Of a stretch of DNA of 64,000 nucleotides, positions 8,246-17,343 are shown piece after piece. The stretch lies in contig NZ_DASSMH010000090.1 of NCBI RefSeq assembly GCF_035688975.1, positions 1 to 64,000 on the forward strand, read 5' to 3'. The notes below the pieces were generated by a model, which saw only the letters and a list, made by a program, of their open reading frames with translations, searched no databases and was not told where the DNA came from. The translations under genes were made by a program, and so were the position numbers. This DNA is from CALMNV01 sp035688975. Its GTDB lineage: Bacteria > Actinomycetota > Actinomycetes > Actinomycetales > Dermatophilaceae. Within the stretch, counting starts at the first letter, position 1. Each line of letters opens with the position of its first letter.

Positions 8246-9345
8246 AGATCACCGCCGTCGAGGCCATCCCGTACACGATCCCCTACGCCAAGCCGCTTCG
8301 GTTCGCCAGCGGCGAGGTCTATGCCGCCGAGCACGTCCTCGTGCGCGTGCACACCGACGAGGGCGTCGTCGGCATCGCCGATGCGCCGCCCCGCCCCTTC
8401 ACGTACGGCGAGACGCAGGCCAGCGTCATCGCTGCGGTGGAGGGCATCTTCGCGCCCCAGGTCGTGGGCGTCCGGCTCGTCGACCGTGAGCTCATCGCCT
8501 CCCGGCTGGCGCGCACCGTCGGCAACCCGGTCGCCAAGTCGGCCGTCGACATGGCTGTGTGGGACGCGCTCGGGCGCACCCTCGACCTCACGGTCACGGA
8601 CCTGCTGGGCGGCTACACCGACCGCATGCGCGTCTCGCACATGCTCGGCTTCGACGAGCCGCAGGCCATGGTCGCCGAGGCCGAGCGCATGCGCGACACC
8701 TACGGCATCACGACCTTCAAGGTCAAGGTCGGCCGCACGCCCTACCGCCGGGACACGGCGGTGGTCCGTGCCCTGCGGGAGGGGCTCGGCGAGGACGTGG
8801 AGCTCTACGTCGACGGCAACCGCGGGTGGTCCCCCGCCGAGTCCGCGCGCGCGATGCACGAGATGGCCGACGTGGGGCTCCTCTTCGCCGAGGAGCTGTG
8901 CCCGGCCGACGACGTCCTCGGCCGGCGGTGGCTCGTGCGGCAGTGCGACGTGCCATTCATCGCCGATGAGTCCGCCGTGACACCCGCCGACGTCACCCGC
9001 GAGATCCTCGGGGGCTCGGCAACAGCGGTGAGCATCAAGACGGCCCGCACCGGTTTCACGTATTCCCAGCGCGTGCACCACCTCGCCGAGGGTCTCGGCG
9101 TCGAGGTCGTCATGGGCAACCAGATCGACAGCCAGCTCGGGTCGATGTGCACCGTGGCCTTCGGCGCGGCGTTCCGGCTCACCTCGCGGCGCGCGGGCGA
9201 GCTGTCGAACTTCCTCGACATGAGCGACGACCTGCTCACAGAGCCACTGCGGATCGTGGACGGCCACCTGGCCGTGCGGCCCGGCGCCGGGCTCGGTGTG
9301 GAGGTCGACCCCGACAAGCTGGCGCGCTACCGCACCGACCGCTGA
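8242..9345 (+). CDS. catB: Muconate cycloisomerase
   Basis: 367 residues of the enolase superfamily, muconate-lactonizing subgroup. The catalytic lysine motif K160-V-K162 (TFKVKVG), metal ligands D191, E217 or E218 and D242, and the second-face lysine K266 are all in place. It converts cis,cis-muconate to muconolactone. Its start overlaps the LysR stop by ATGA, and catA follows after 57 bp, giving an R-B-A-C order. The intact ligand set argues against a dipeptide epimerase. Chloromuconate cycloisomerases look very similar, but the adjacent ordinary catA/catC favour the non-chlorinated pathway. Confidence 0.93.
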   Translation: MKITAVEAIPYTIPYAKPLRFASGEVYAAEHVLVRVHTDEGVVGIADAPPRPFTYGETQASVIAAVEGIFAPQVVGVRLVDRELIASRLARTVGNPVAKSAVDMAVWDALGRTLDLTVTDLLGGYTDRMRVSHMLGFDEPQAMVAEAERMRDTYGITTFKVKVGRTPYRRDTAVVRALREGLGEDVELYVDGNRGWSPAESARAMHEMADVGLLFAEELCPADDVLGRRWLVRQCDVPFIADESAVTPADVTREILGGSATAVSIKTARTGFTYSQRVHHLAEGLGVEVVMGNQIDSQLGSMCTVAFGAAFRLTSRRAGELSNFLDMSDDLLTEPLRIVDGHLAVRPGAGLGVEVDPDKLARYRTDR

Positions 9346-9402
9346 CCCACCCCCAGACCCATCCAACACCAACACAGACCCACCAGTAGTCAGGAGACAG
9401 AC

Positions 9403-10245
9403 ATGACCCAGACCGCCACCGCCGCCGCCTCCGGCGAGTCCGCCACCCAGCGCTTCCGCGCCGACAAGGCCGGGGCAGCCGCCACGACCAGCAAGGAGCG
9501 CGTCGACCTGCTGGCCCGCTCGGTGATCGAGGCCGTGCACGCCGCGATCCGCACGCACAAGGTGACCTATGACGAGTACAACGCGCTGAAGGCGTGGCTC
9601 ATCAGCGTCGGGGAGAACGGCGAGTGGCCGCTCTTCCTCGACGTCTGGGTCGAGCACGTCGTCGAAGAGGTCGCAACGGAGCACCGGAAGGGCAACAAGG
9701 GCACCATCGAGGGGCCCTACTACGTGCCGGGGTCACCGGACCAGGGCGCCAAGGGCACCGTTCCCATGCGCGAGGGCGAGACGGGCACTCCGCTCGTCTG
9801 GACCGGCAAGGTCACCTCCACCGACGGCTCTGCCCTGCCCGGCGCGAAGGTCGAGGTGTGGCACGCGGACGCAGACGGCTTCTACTCGCAGTTCGCTCCG
9901 GGCCTGCCCGAGTGGAACCTGCGCGCCACCTTCACGACCGACGACGACGGCAGCTTCGAGATCACCACGATCAAGCCGGCGCCGTACCAGATCCCGACCG
10001 ATGGCGCCTGCGGCAGACTCATCGCGGCCGCTGGCTGGCATGCCTGGCGTCCGGCCCACATCCACGTCAAGGTCTCCGCTCCCGGGCACGAGCTGCTCAC
10101 CGCGCAGCTGTACTTCCCCGGCGACCAGCACAACGAGGACGACATCGCCTCGGCCGTCAAGCCGGAGCTCCTGCTCGACCCGAGGCCGGCCGGGCGGGGG
10201 GAGACCGTGGAGTACGGCTTCGTCCTCGACCCGGTCCGCGCCTGA
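9403..10245 (+). CDS. catA: Catechol 1,2-dioxygenase
   Basis: 280 residues, the usual length of intradiol dioxygenases. An N-terminal helical dimerisation domain (about 30-95) precedes the catalytic beta fold. The non-haem Fe(III) ligands are recognisable as Y161 (DGFYSQ), Y195 (PAPYQIP), H219 and H221 (RPAHIHVKV). The GPYYVPGSP motif at 104-112 is typical of CatA. It performs ortho cleavage of catechol, made by the BenD half of the ben fusion, to cis,cis-muconate. A GTCAGGAGA ribosome site lies 5-8 bases before ATG 9403. The C-terminus runs directly into the catC leader. Confidence 0.95.
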   Translation: MTQTATAAASGESATQRFRADKAGAAATTSKERVDLLARSVIEAVHAAIRTHKVTYDEYNALKAWLISVGENGEWPLFLDVWVEHVVEEVATEHRKGNKGTIEGPYYVPGSPDQGAKGTVPMREGETGTPLVWTGKVTSTDGSALPGAKVEVWHADADGFYSQFAPGLPEWNLRATFTTDDDGSFEITTIKPAPYQIPTDGACGRLIAAAGWHAWRPAHIHVKVSAPGHELLTAQLYFPGDQHNEDDIASAVKPELLLDPRPAGRGETVEYGFVLDPVRA

Positions 10246-10265
10246 GAGAGCGGAGGTACTCGCCC

Positions 10266-10547
10266 ATGCTGTTCCACGTCCGGATGGACGTCCACCTGCC
10301 CCACGACCTGGACCCGGCAGCGCGGGCCGAGCTCGTGGCCCGCGAGAAGGCCTACTCCCAGGACCTTCAGCACGCGGGACGGTGGCTGCACCTGTGGCGC
10401 ATCGTGGGCGAGTACGCCAACATCTCGGTCTTCGACGTCACCTCGACCGACGAGCTTCACGATCTGCTCTCAGGGCTGCCCCTCTACCCCTACATGCAGC
10501 TGAAGGTCACGCCGCTGGCCTCCCACCCCTCCGACATCCACGCCTGA
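10266..10547 (+). CDS. catC: Muconolactone delta-isomerase
   Basis: 93 residues, matching the small decameric CatC family in length and in the segments MLFHVRMDVHLP and LWRIVGEYANISVFDV. It isomerises muconolactone to 3-oxoadipate enol-lactone, the last cat-specific step. ATG 10266 is preceded by GCGGAGGT at about 10 bases; only 20 bp separate it from the catA stop, so it is the last gene of the operon. The next enzymes (enol-lactone hydrolase, CoA transferase, thiolase) are not in this window. It ends 20 bp from the convergent phosphatase gene with no obvious hairpin between. Confidence 0.94.
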   Translation: MLFHVRMDVHLPHDLDPAARAELVAREKAYSQDLQHAGRWLHLWRIVGEYANISVFDVTSTDELHDLLSGLPLYPYMQLKVTPLASHPSDIHA

Positions 10548-10566
10548 ACCCGCGACGCCACACGCT

Positions 10567-11870
10567 TCAGAGCCGGAGGACGACCAGGGCGATGTCGTCG
10601 CGCAGGGCGGAGTCGGGTGGCAGCTCGATGAGCAGCCGGTCGGCCAGCGCCTCGACGTCGAGCTCCCGGTGACGCACGAGCGCCTCCGCGAGCCGGGCAA
10701 TGCCGCGGTCGAGGGCCTCCTCCCGGCGCTCGACCAGCCCGTCGGTGTAGAGGACCAACGTGTCGCCCTTGACCAGCGTTGCGGTGCCGAGCGGTCGCGT
10801 GCTGGCGCGCTCGGTCACCGCCAGCGGTGGTCCCAGAGCCTGGTCGAGGGCGGTGACGCGCCCGTCCGCGCCCAGGACGAGCGGGGGCAGGTGACCAGCG
10901 CTGCTGTAGATCGCCAGGTCGAGCTCCGGGTCGATGACCACCTTCACCGCCGTCGACGCCGTGGCGTCCGGGCTGTGCCGCGCCACGCGGTCGAGCGCTC
11001 GCATCGCGGCGGCCGGCCCGACGTCGCGACGGTCAGGGCACTCAACGCGCTGCGCAGCTGTCCCATCACCGCCGCAGCGCGCAGCCCGTGCCCGACGACG
11101 TCACCAACGGCGACGGCCACGCGGCCCCCGCCCAGGTCCGCGACGTCATACCAGTCCCCGCCGACGCGCAGGGCGTCCGAGGCGGGCCGGTACCGCACGG
11201 CCACCTGGACCGCCTCCGTCACGGTCGCGGGAACCTCCGCGGGCAGCATGACCTCCTGGACCGCGATGCCCAGCTGCCGCTCCGTCTCGAGGTCGAAGAG
11301 CCGGCTGCGCTCCGCCACTGCTGTCGCCCCGAGGAGCGCCTCCGTGGCCTGCAGTCGCCCCAGGTGGCGCGACCCGCCCAGCGCGGGGTCCAGGTGCGGC
11401 GCAAACGCCGTGACGTCGTGGACGTTGAGGAGCACTTCCGTCACGTGTCCGCCAGCGGTCGATACCGGCACCGCGGTGGTGAGCCAGGAGTGCGGCCCTG
11501 CCCCGCCCACCTGCGCTACCGGCACGTCGATGTCGTGCCGCTGCAGACCCACCATCACCGAGCGGCCGTTCTCCCACGCCGTCACGAGCGCGCGACGCAG
11601 CGTGTCGGCGACCGAGCCACCTCCCGGCATCGCGGGGAAGGCCGCGAACAGCCCACTGCCGACGAGCTCGGAGCGGGTGCGTCCCACGACCTCGAGGAAG
11701 GCGTCGTTGCAGTCGCGCACCACCAGGGCTTCGTCGAGGACCACGCACGGGGTGGGCACCGCGCGAAACAGCGACCGGTAGTCCGGTCCCGCCCCGGACG
11801 CTGCGCTGAGCGGGCACGGCGCCACCTGCGAGCGCGGCGGGCCTCCGGTGGGGGTGTCGCGGGTGGGCAC
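10567..11870 (-). pseudogene. PAS-PP2C (SpoIIE-type) serine phosphatase interrupted by a frameshift
   Basis: Two reading frames together make one ordinary protein. The upstream part (11870 to about 11020, GTG start) has a PAS domain (about residues 28-135) and the first half of a PP2C/SpoIIE phosphatase with the metal motifs GGDWYDV and VGDVVGHG. The downstream part (about 11004 to 10567) carries the rest: SSAGHLPP, LVLYTDGLVERR and the final RDDIALVVL. The frames join near 11012-11022: inserting one C in the GGCCGG there restores TSGPAAAMRALDRV. I see either a real one-base deletion that kills the gene or a base-calling error in a G/C run. Intact homologues dephosphorylate anti-sigma antagonists in sigma-factor switching. 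Confidence 0.75.
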
Positions 11871-11988
11871 GCGACCACGCTATGCGGGCGCGCCGCCCTC
11901 CGCCCGCCAGACGGCGAAACAGAAAGCGTGACCGCGCCCGCTGCCCTGCTTGTTGACCCGCCCACGGGAACGGGCGAACACTGAGGGC

Positions 11989-12177
11989 ATGTCGACGGAG
12001 GCACGCGAACCGGGTCAGGAAGCGCTGCGCAAAGGACGCTGGACGTGTCGGCTGCATCTCTGGCACCGATGGCGGACGCACCGGTATCCCAACAGCACGG
12101 AGACGGGCGCCCGGTATCAAGAATGCGTCGACTGCGGCAAGCAGCGTGACGTGCCCATCGGTGTCGGGATGGCGTGA
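11989..12177 (+). CDS. Small conserved protein with Cys/His cluster
   Basis: 62 residues, basic at the N-terminus. The sequence contains WTCRLHLWHRW, then RYQECVDCGKQRDVP, so it has C-x2-C plus an upstream Cys and His residues that could form a zinc-ribbon-like site. I do not recognise a named family. ATG 11989 gives the shortest sensible product; a further in-frame start at 11950 exists but looks like read-through of the spacer. It stands alone between the leftward phosphatase and the leftward endonuclease/phosphatase-family gene. Function unknown. Confidence 0.55.
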   Translation: MSTEAREPGQEALRKGRWTCRLHLWHRWRTHRYPNSTETGARYQECVDCGKQRDVPIGVGMA

Positions 12178-12243
12178 CAGGCGAAGGTCGAGCCGGGGCC
12201 TCAGGCTGCGCACCGGAAGACCCGTCCACCCTCGCGCTGGGTC

Positions 12244-13002
12244 TCACCCCAGCTCCACGCTGAGCGCCCGGTGGTCGGAGATGGGAAGGGCATGCGCAGC
12301 GCCGTGAGCGGGCACCAGTGAGCCACTGATCAGGATGTGGTCGAGCTGCTCGTTGGGCGCGTCGACCGGAAAGGTCGGCTCAGCTGCCGCCGACCGCATG
12401 CCCGTCACGCGGGCTGCCCGCTCCGGACCCATGTTGAGGTCACCGAGCACGACGACGGGGCCTGGCGGCTCGACGAGGCTGCTGAGGATGTGGCGCAGCT
12501 GCCGACCGTTCCACGCCCGGATGAAGGACAGGTGCGTGTTGACGAACGTGACCATCCCGTGGGGGGTCTCGACCTTGGCGACGACGGCGACCCGCGGCTC
12601 GTCGCGCACGAGCACCGGCCAGCGACGGCCCTTGAACCACATGGGAATTGGCGTGGGCAGGGGGGCCAGACGGATGACCTCCCAGCCGTGCACCGGAAAG
12701 CGGGAGAGAAGCGCGATCCCGTATGCCGCCGAGTCGGGCTGCTCCTCGCCCGTCGCCGCGATCCACGTGGCACCCGGGCTGCCGGCCAGAGCCGCGACGA
12801 AGCGGTGCTCCGGGGCGTCCATCGCCTCCGCCGCGATGACGGTGAGATCCGCTCCTCCGGACCGGTGCTGGTTGCGGTCGACCTCCTGCAGCGCGAGCAC
12901 GTCGGCGTCGAGCCGGCGCACCGACTCGGCCAGGCCGTCGAGCGACACGTGCTGGTCGGTCGGTACGCGTCCGTTGAGGATGTTGAAGGTCGCCACTCGC
13001 AC
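12244..13002 (-). CDS. Endonuclease/exonuclease/phosphatase (EEP) superfamily hydrolase
   Basis: 252 residues with every EEP landmark in order: TFNILNG (5-11), the metal-binding ALQEVD (E40), VNTHLSF (N155, H157), VVLGDLNMG (D188, N190), LDHI (220-223) and the terminal catalytic SDH (242-244). There is no signal peptide, so it probably acts in the cytoplasm. The family covers DNA repair nucleases, sphingomyelinases and phosphoinositide phosphatases, and the sequence does not decide among them. The start is GTG at 13002. It is transcribed alone and is divergent from the nucleotidyltransferase gene. Confidence 0.8.
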   Translation of the reverse strand: MRVATFNILNGRVPTDQHVSLDGLAESVRRLDADVLALQEVDRNQHRSGGADLTVIAAEAMDAPEHRFVAALAGSPGATWIAATGEEQPDSAAYGIALLSRFPVHGWEVIRLAPLPTPIPMWFKGRRWPVLVRDEPRVAVVAKVETPHGMVTFVNTHLSFIRAWNGRQLRHILSSLVEPPGPVVVLGDLNMGPERAARVTGMRSAAAEPTFPVDAPNEQLDHILISGSLVPAHGAAHALPISDHRALSVELG

Positions 13003-13078
13003 ACGGCCTTTCTACCGGAGTTGCCCGGATCGGGCCTGTTCCGGCGTCGGCGGCACCCCCACGGGGTACGGCCTTGGC

Positions 13079-13645
13079 ATGCGAGACCAGGAGTCGCCGG
13101 ATCTGCGCGAGGCCCTCAAGGCCGTGGCCGTCGCGCTCAAGCAGTCGGAGCTGCCGTTCGCCCTGATCGGGGGCTACGCGGTCTGGGCGAGGGGCGGGCC
13201 GGAGCCCGAGCACGACGTCGACTTCCTCGTGGCCGAGGCGGACGCCCCGGAGGCCGCTCGAGTGCTCAAGGAGAAGGGCTTCGAGGTGATGCAGCCCTCC
13301 GAGGACTGGCTCTTCAAGGTCTTCCTCGACGGCGCGATGGTCGACGTCATCTTCCGCCCTTCCGGCGTGGTCGCGGACCGATCGCTCGTCGAGCGGGCGA
13401 CCACCGAGGAGGTGCTGTCGGTGCAGATGCCGGTGCTCCCGGCCACCGAGCTGCTGGCGCAGAAGCTCAACGCGCTCGACGAGCACTACTGCGACTTCAC
13501 CAGGGTGATACCCGTGGCGAGAGCCCTGCGCGAGCAGGTCGACTGGGCCCGTGTCGCGCACGAGACGGCCGACAACGACTTCGCGGCAGCCGCGCTCTTC
13601 CTGCTCCGGAGGCTCCAGATCGTGTCGCCCGCGCCGCACACGTGA
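13079..13645 (+). CDS. Nucleotidyltransferase-fold protein
   Basis: 188 residues. The N-terminus has IGGYAVWARGG followed by HDVDFLV, that is the GG motif (31-32) and the D46-x-D48 metal pair of the DNA polymerase beta/minimal nucleotidyltransferase superfamily, with a helical C-terminal half. Stand-alone versions of this kind resemble the toxin of AbiE-type systems, but no antitoxin gene is adjacent, and the AbiEi-like gene in this window lies 10 kb away. ATG 13079 is chosen because the fold starts just after it; an ORF extending upstream is antisense read-through. The substrate is unknown. Confidence 0.65.
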   Translation: MRDQESPDLREALKAVAVALKQSELPFALIGGYAVWARGGPEPEHDVDFLVAEADAPEAARVLKEKGFEVMQPSEDWLFKVFLDGAMVDVIFRPSGVVADRSLVERATTEEVLSVQMPVLPATELLAQKLNALDEHYCDFTRVIPVARALREQVDWARVAHETADNDFAAAALFLLRRLQIVSPAPHT

Positions 13646-13760
13646 GCCCGGTGCCCCGCGAGGTGCCCTGCCTCGGTGGCGCGAAGCACGGACGAAGGTC
13701 CCTGCCCGCCCGGCGGCATACGGGCGGAGACTGGGGATCGGAGCGGGAAGGGAGCGCATC

Positions 13761-14672
13761 ATGAACGACCCGGTTCGCGGAGTCGTCGTCGGGTGGGATG
13801 GGTCCAGGGGCGCGCAGCTCGCCCTCGACTGGGCCGCGGAGGCCGCCAAGCGGCAGGGCCTCACGCTCACCGTCATCCACTGCGTGGACCTGTCGATGAG
13901 CCCCGGGCTGTCGGCATACAGCCCGGGCGGTTCCTACGTGCCGAGCCTGGAGGACCTCGAGGCCGACGTGCTGGCGGCCGGTGTCGCGCGCGCCGAGAGG
14001 ATCCTCGATCGGGCACAGATCGTCGGCTACCACACCGTCGGCACCCCGGCCGGCGAGCTCGTCTCCGCCTCGGAGGAGGCCCGGCTCGTCGTGACCGGCA
14101 GCCGGGGGCGGGGCCGCCTGCTCGCCGGGCTGCTCGGGTCCACGTCGTATGCCGTGACCGCCCACGCGCGCTGCCCCGCGGTGGTCGTCCCCGCTCGCTC
14201 GGGCGGCGAAGACCTTGTCACGCCGCCGCAGCCCGGCCCGGGGCGGCGGGTCGTCGTGGGGGTCGACGGCTCCGAGCCGGCCGGGCGGGCGCTGGAGGCG
14301 GCGGCTCAGGTGGCCCACGAGACCGGGGGCGCCCTGCACCTCGTCGGCGTCGGCCGGGTCGTGTCCATGGAGTCGGTGGCCTACGTCGAGGAGAGCACGG
14401 CCGGCACCGAGCACACGCATGCACTGCGCGAGGAGCAGGAGCACGTCATCGCCACAGCGGCCGAGCGGATCCGGGCGCAGCACCCGGACGTGACGATCGA
14501 GACCGACGTGCTCTTCGGCGAGCCCGGTCACGCGTTGGCTGACCTGGGCGCCAACGCAGGCCTGATCGTCCTCGGCTCCCGGGGCCACGGGGGCTTCACG
14601 GGCCTGCTCCTCGGGTCCGTGAGCCACACGGTGATCCACGAGGCCGCGTGTCCCGTCATGGTCGTGCCGTAA
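13761..14672 (+). CDS. Universal stress protein with two Usp domains
   Basis: 303 residues in two tandem Usp domains, about 1-145 and 158-303. Each ends with the ATP-binding G-x2-G-x9-(S/T) pattern: GSRGRGRLLAGLLGSTS in the first and GSRGHGGFTGLLLGSVS in the second. Two-domain Usp proteins are common in actinobacteria, often under hypoxia or redox control; here a two-component system starts 118 bp downstream. ATG 13761 follows GGGAAGGGAGC. Soluble and cytoplasmic; the precise role is unknown. Confidence 0.9.
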   Translation: MNDPVRGVVVGWDGSRGAQLALDWAAEAAKRQGLTLTVIHCVDLSMSPGLSAYSPGGSYVPSLEDLEADVLAAGVARAERILDRAQIVGYHTVGTPAGELVSASEEARLVVTGSRGRGRLLAGLLGSTSYAVTAHARCPAVVVPARSGGEDLVTPPQPGPGRRVVVGVDGSEPAGRALEAAAQVAHETGGALHLVGVGRVVSMESVAYVEESTAGTEHTHALREEQEHVIATAAERIRAQHPDVTIETDVLFGEPGHALADLGANAGLIVLGSRGHGGFTGLLLGSVSHTVIHEAACPVMVVP

Positions 14673-14790
14673 CCCGTCCCCGCTGAGCCGGTGGCCGGAC
14701 CGGTGTCCGCCAGGAGTTGAGCCATTCCCGCCCGCGCGCACCGCAGCGTTGGGATACTTGCGGAGGGGAACTGGAGGCGGGGGCCTTGGA

Positions 14791-15459
14791 ATGAACCAGT
14801 CCAGCGATTCCACGATGCGCACGAACACCCTCCGGGTGCTCGTGGTGGACGACCACCGGACCGTGGCGGACGCGGTCGCCCTGGCCGTCAGCCGGGAGGC
14901 CGGCATGGAGTGCGTCGGCACGGCCGGCACCGCCGCTGAGGCACTGTCCCTGTCTGCCGCCCTGACCCCCGACGCCGTCGTCATGGACGTCCGGTTGGGC
15001 GACGAGGACGGCATCGACGTCACGGCCCGGCTCACGGCAGGGTCCGCCCGGGTCCGAGTCGTGATCCTCACGGCCTACGTCGACCACGAGCTGATGACGA
15101 GGGCCGCGGAGGCCGATGCGTGCGCGCTGATGCCCAAGGACGGTTCGCTGGCCCACCTGCTCGAGGCGCTGCGCGTCGCCGACCGTGGACGCTTCCTCGT
15201 CCACCCAGACCTGCTCGGTCGGCTCATGCGCCGCCCCAGCCACCCCTACGTCGTGCTGACCGCTCGCGAGCACAAGGTGCTCGAGCTGCTGTCGACGGGG
15301 CAGGACATCGGCTCGATCTCTACCTCCCTGGGGATCTCGCGACTCACCTGCCGGGGCTACGTCAAGACCCTGCTGAGCAAGCTGGATGCCCACAGCCAGC
15401 TCGAGGCTGTCGTCACGGCCATGCGCCTCGGCCTGGTTCACCTGCCCAAGGGCGCCTGA
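14791..15459 (+). CDS. NarL/FixJ-family response regulator
   Basis: 222 residues: receiver domain (about 14-130) with acidic pair D20-D21, phosphorylation site D66, T94 and K116, then a LuxR-type helix-turn-helix (about 155-217). The recognition region ISRLTCRGYVKTLL departs from the usual LS-x-NTVR-x-H pattern, so its DNA target may differ from standard NarL sites. The histidine kinase starts one base after its stop, so the two form a cognate pair. ATG 14791 follows CTGGAGG. Confidence 0.87.
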   Translation: MNQSSDSTMRTNTLRVLVVDDHRTVADAVALAVSREAGMECVGTAGTAAEALSLSAALTPDAVVMDVRLGDEDGIDVTARLTAGSARVRVVILTAYVDHELMTRAAEADACALMPKDGSLAHLLEALRVADRGRFLVHPDLLGRLMRRPSHPYVVLTAREHKVLELLSTGQDIGSISTSLGISRLTCRGYVKTLLSKLDAHSQLEAVVTAMRLGLVHLPKGA

Positions 15460-15460
15460 C

Positions 15461-16813
15461 GTGCGCGCACGCCGACGCCTGGCCGCGGGCTCGGAGTCGG
15501 TGCTGCAGCGGGCTGTGGGACGGTTCCAGGCATGGAGCCTCGTGATGCTGCTCACGGTCGCCCTGGGCACCGTCCTGCTCGCCCGTCCCGTCGCGTCGGA
15601 CATCGCCCTGCGCGAGGCCACCGTGCGAGGCGCGGGCTTCGCCAGATCGGTCGTCGCCCCCCTGGTCAACCGACGCGTGCGGGAAGGCGACCCGGAGCAG
15701 ATCGCCGCGCTCGCCTACCTCATGCGCAGCCGGTTGCGGGACGGATCCATTGCCCACATGAAGATCTGGACCCAAGAAGGCAGGATCCTCTGGTCCGACG
15801 AGGCGGACCTCATCGGCCGCACCTTCCCGCTCGAGGCGGCGGAGCAGACGCTCTTCGGGACCGACCAGGTCAAGGCGGCGGTCTCGGACCTGACGAAGAC
15901 GGAGAACGTCAACGAGCGCCAGGAAGGACAGCTGCTGGAGGTCTACGTCGGCGTGCGCGACGCCGACAACGTCCCGCTCCTCTTCGAGTCCTACTGGACC
16001 ACGGACCGCATCCGCGACGACGAGACAGCCATCCTGCTGCGGTTCGCCCCCCTCGCCGTGGGCTCGCTGCTGCTCTTCATGCTCATGATGCGCCCACTGG
16101 CGGTGTCGCTGGCCCGCCGCGTCGACCGAGGGCGGGCGGAGCGCAGCACCATGCTGCGGCACGCCCTGTCCGCGTCCGACCTGGAGCGGCGACGCATCGC
16201 CTCGGACCTGCACGACGGGCTGATCCAGGACCTCGCCGGGCTCCGCTACGCCATTCCGTCGCTGGCGGCCGAGCTGCCCCGCGACGCGACAGACGCACGC
16301 GCCGTGCTCGATCGGGTGAGCGAGAGCCTCGAGCGGGACGTCCGCGGCCTGCGAGCCATGCTCACCGACATCTATCCGGCCGACCTGTCCGAGGGCGGCT
16401 TGCGCGCCGCCGTGGACGAGCTCGCCGCTCGCGCTCGGGCGGCCGGGGTGCAGGTGGAGCTGACGCTCAGCGACGCTGTGGCGGACGCGCCCGTCGAGGT
16501 GGCCCAGCTCACCTACCGCATCCTGCGTGAGGGCCTGCGCAACGTCGTCAAGCACGCCCAGGCGGAGCACGTGTGGGTGCGCGCTGAGGTCGTCGACGGC
16601 GAGGTCGTGCTCGAGATCACCGACGACGGGGTGGGGGTGCAGCCGGGCGTGAGCGTGGAGAGCAACCCGGCGTCGGGTCACCTCGGTCTGCGGCTCGTCC
16701 GGGACACGGTGCGTGACCTCGGCGGGCGCCTCACCCTCGACAACGGGGCCAACGGCGGAGCGTCCCTCCGGTCCCGCTTTCCGCTCACCTTCGCCACGTC
16801 GTGGGCCGGCTGA
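15461..16813 (+). CDS. Sensor histidine kinase, NarL-partner (HisKA_3) type
   Basis: 450 residues from a GTG directly after the regulator stop. One membrane segment near 25-45 and another near 197-217 enclose an extracellular sensor domain of about 150 residues. A HisKA_3 dimerisation domain has the phospho-acceptor H251 in ASDLHDGLIQ, and the ATPase domain has NVVKHA, DDGVGV and GHLGLRLV. It should phosphorylate the adjacent NarL-type regulator, and perhaps also the stand-alone receiver encoded 114 bp downstream. The ligand is unknown. Confidence 0.88.
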   Translation: MRARRRLAAGSESVLQRAVGRFQAWSLVMLLTVALGTVLLARPVASDIALREATVRGAGFARSVVAPLVNRRVREGDPEQIAALAYLMRSRLRDGSIAHMKIWTQEGRILWSDEADLIGRTFPLEAAEQTLFGTDQVKAAVSDLTKTENVNERQEGQLLEVYVGVRDADNVPLLFESYWTTDRIRDDETAILLRFAPLAVGSLLLFMLMMRPLAVSLARRVDRGRAERSTMLRHALSASDLERRRIASDLHDGLIQDLAGLRYAIPSLAAELPRDATDARAVLDRVSESLERDVRGLRAMLTDIYPADLSEGGLRAAVDELAARARAAGVQVELTLSDAVADAPVEVAQLTYRILREGLRNVVKHAQAEHVWVRAEVVDGEVVLEITDDGVGVQPGVSVESNPASGHLGLRLVRDTVRDLGGRLTLDNGANGGASLRSRFPLTFATSWAG

Positions 16814-16926
16814 CGGTCCTTTCCGCTGGCCAAGCATCGACCCAAGGTAAGCCCAAGGACCGAAGATTATGGTGTAAGGCAGTCGCACGCCGGCCGGGTG
16901 GCGCGCACGAGAATGCCTGGTGACGC

Positions 16927-17319
16927 ATGATCACGGTCCTGATCGCGGACGACTCGCCCGTCATGCGAATCGGTTTGAAGCTCCTGCTCGACAGCCAGCC
17001 TGACCTGGAGGTGAGCGCCTGCGTCGCCGACGGCGAGGAGGCCGTCGCCATGTGCCGGTCCACGTCACCCAGGGTGGTCGTCATGGACCTCGCCATGCCG
17101 CGGCTCGACGGCCTGGCGGCCACTCGTGCCCTCGCCACCCACGGACAGCCACCGTGGGTCGTCGTCGTGACCGGAACCGCCGACCAGACCAAGTGCCGGG
17201 ACGCGGCCGAGGCAGGCGCGGCCGGGTTCGTCCTCAAGAGCGAGCCACCCGAGGTGCTCCTCGAGGCCATCCGTGCAGTGACCCGCGGCGAGCGGCGGCT
17301 GGGACCGGTCTGCGGCTGA
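16927..17319 (+). CDS. Stand-alone receiver-domain protein
   Basis: 130 residues forming one complete receiver: D8-D9, phospho-acceptor D54 (VVMDLAMP), T82 and K104 (VLKSE). It resembles the receiver of NarL-type regulators but stops with GERRLGPVCG, just where the linker to a helix-turn-helix domain usually begins. No DNA-binding domain follows in any frame; the next 60 bases hold a short tandem repeat. It may be a phosphate shuttle or decoy for the kinase upstream, or the remnant of a truncated regulator. A short A+T-richer stretch (16859-16880) could hold its promoter. Confidence 0.8.
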   Translation: MITVLIADDSPVMRIGLKLLLDSQPDLEVSACVADGEEAVAMCRSTSPRVVVMDLAMPRLDGLAATRALATHGQPPWVVVVTGTADQTKCRDAAEAGAAGFVLKSEPPEVLLEAIRAVTRGERRLGPVCG

Positions 17320-17343
17320 CCTCGCCCCGAGCCTCACCCAGCT

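Noticed and set aside
10944..11870. Two separate phosphatase genes
   Set aside because: Neither half is a complete PP2C domain; the halves complement each other exactly across a one-base shift.
14749..14790. Upstream start for the NarL-type regulator
   Set aside because: The added 14 residues are Gly/Arg-rich spacer translation, and the ribosome site CTGGAGG suits ATG 14791.
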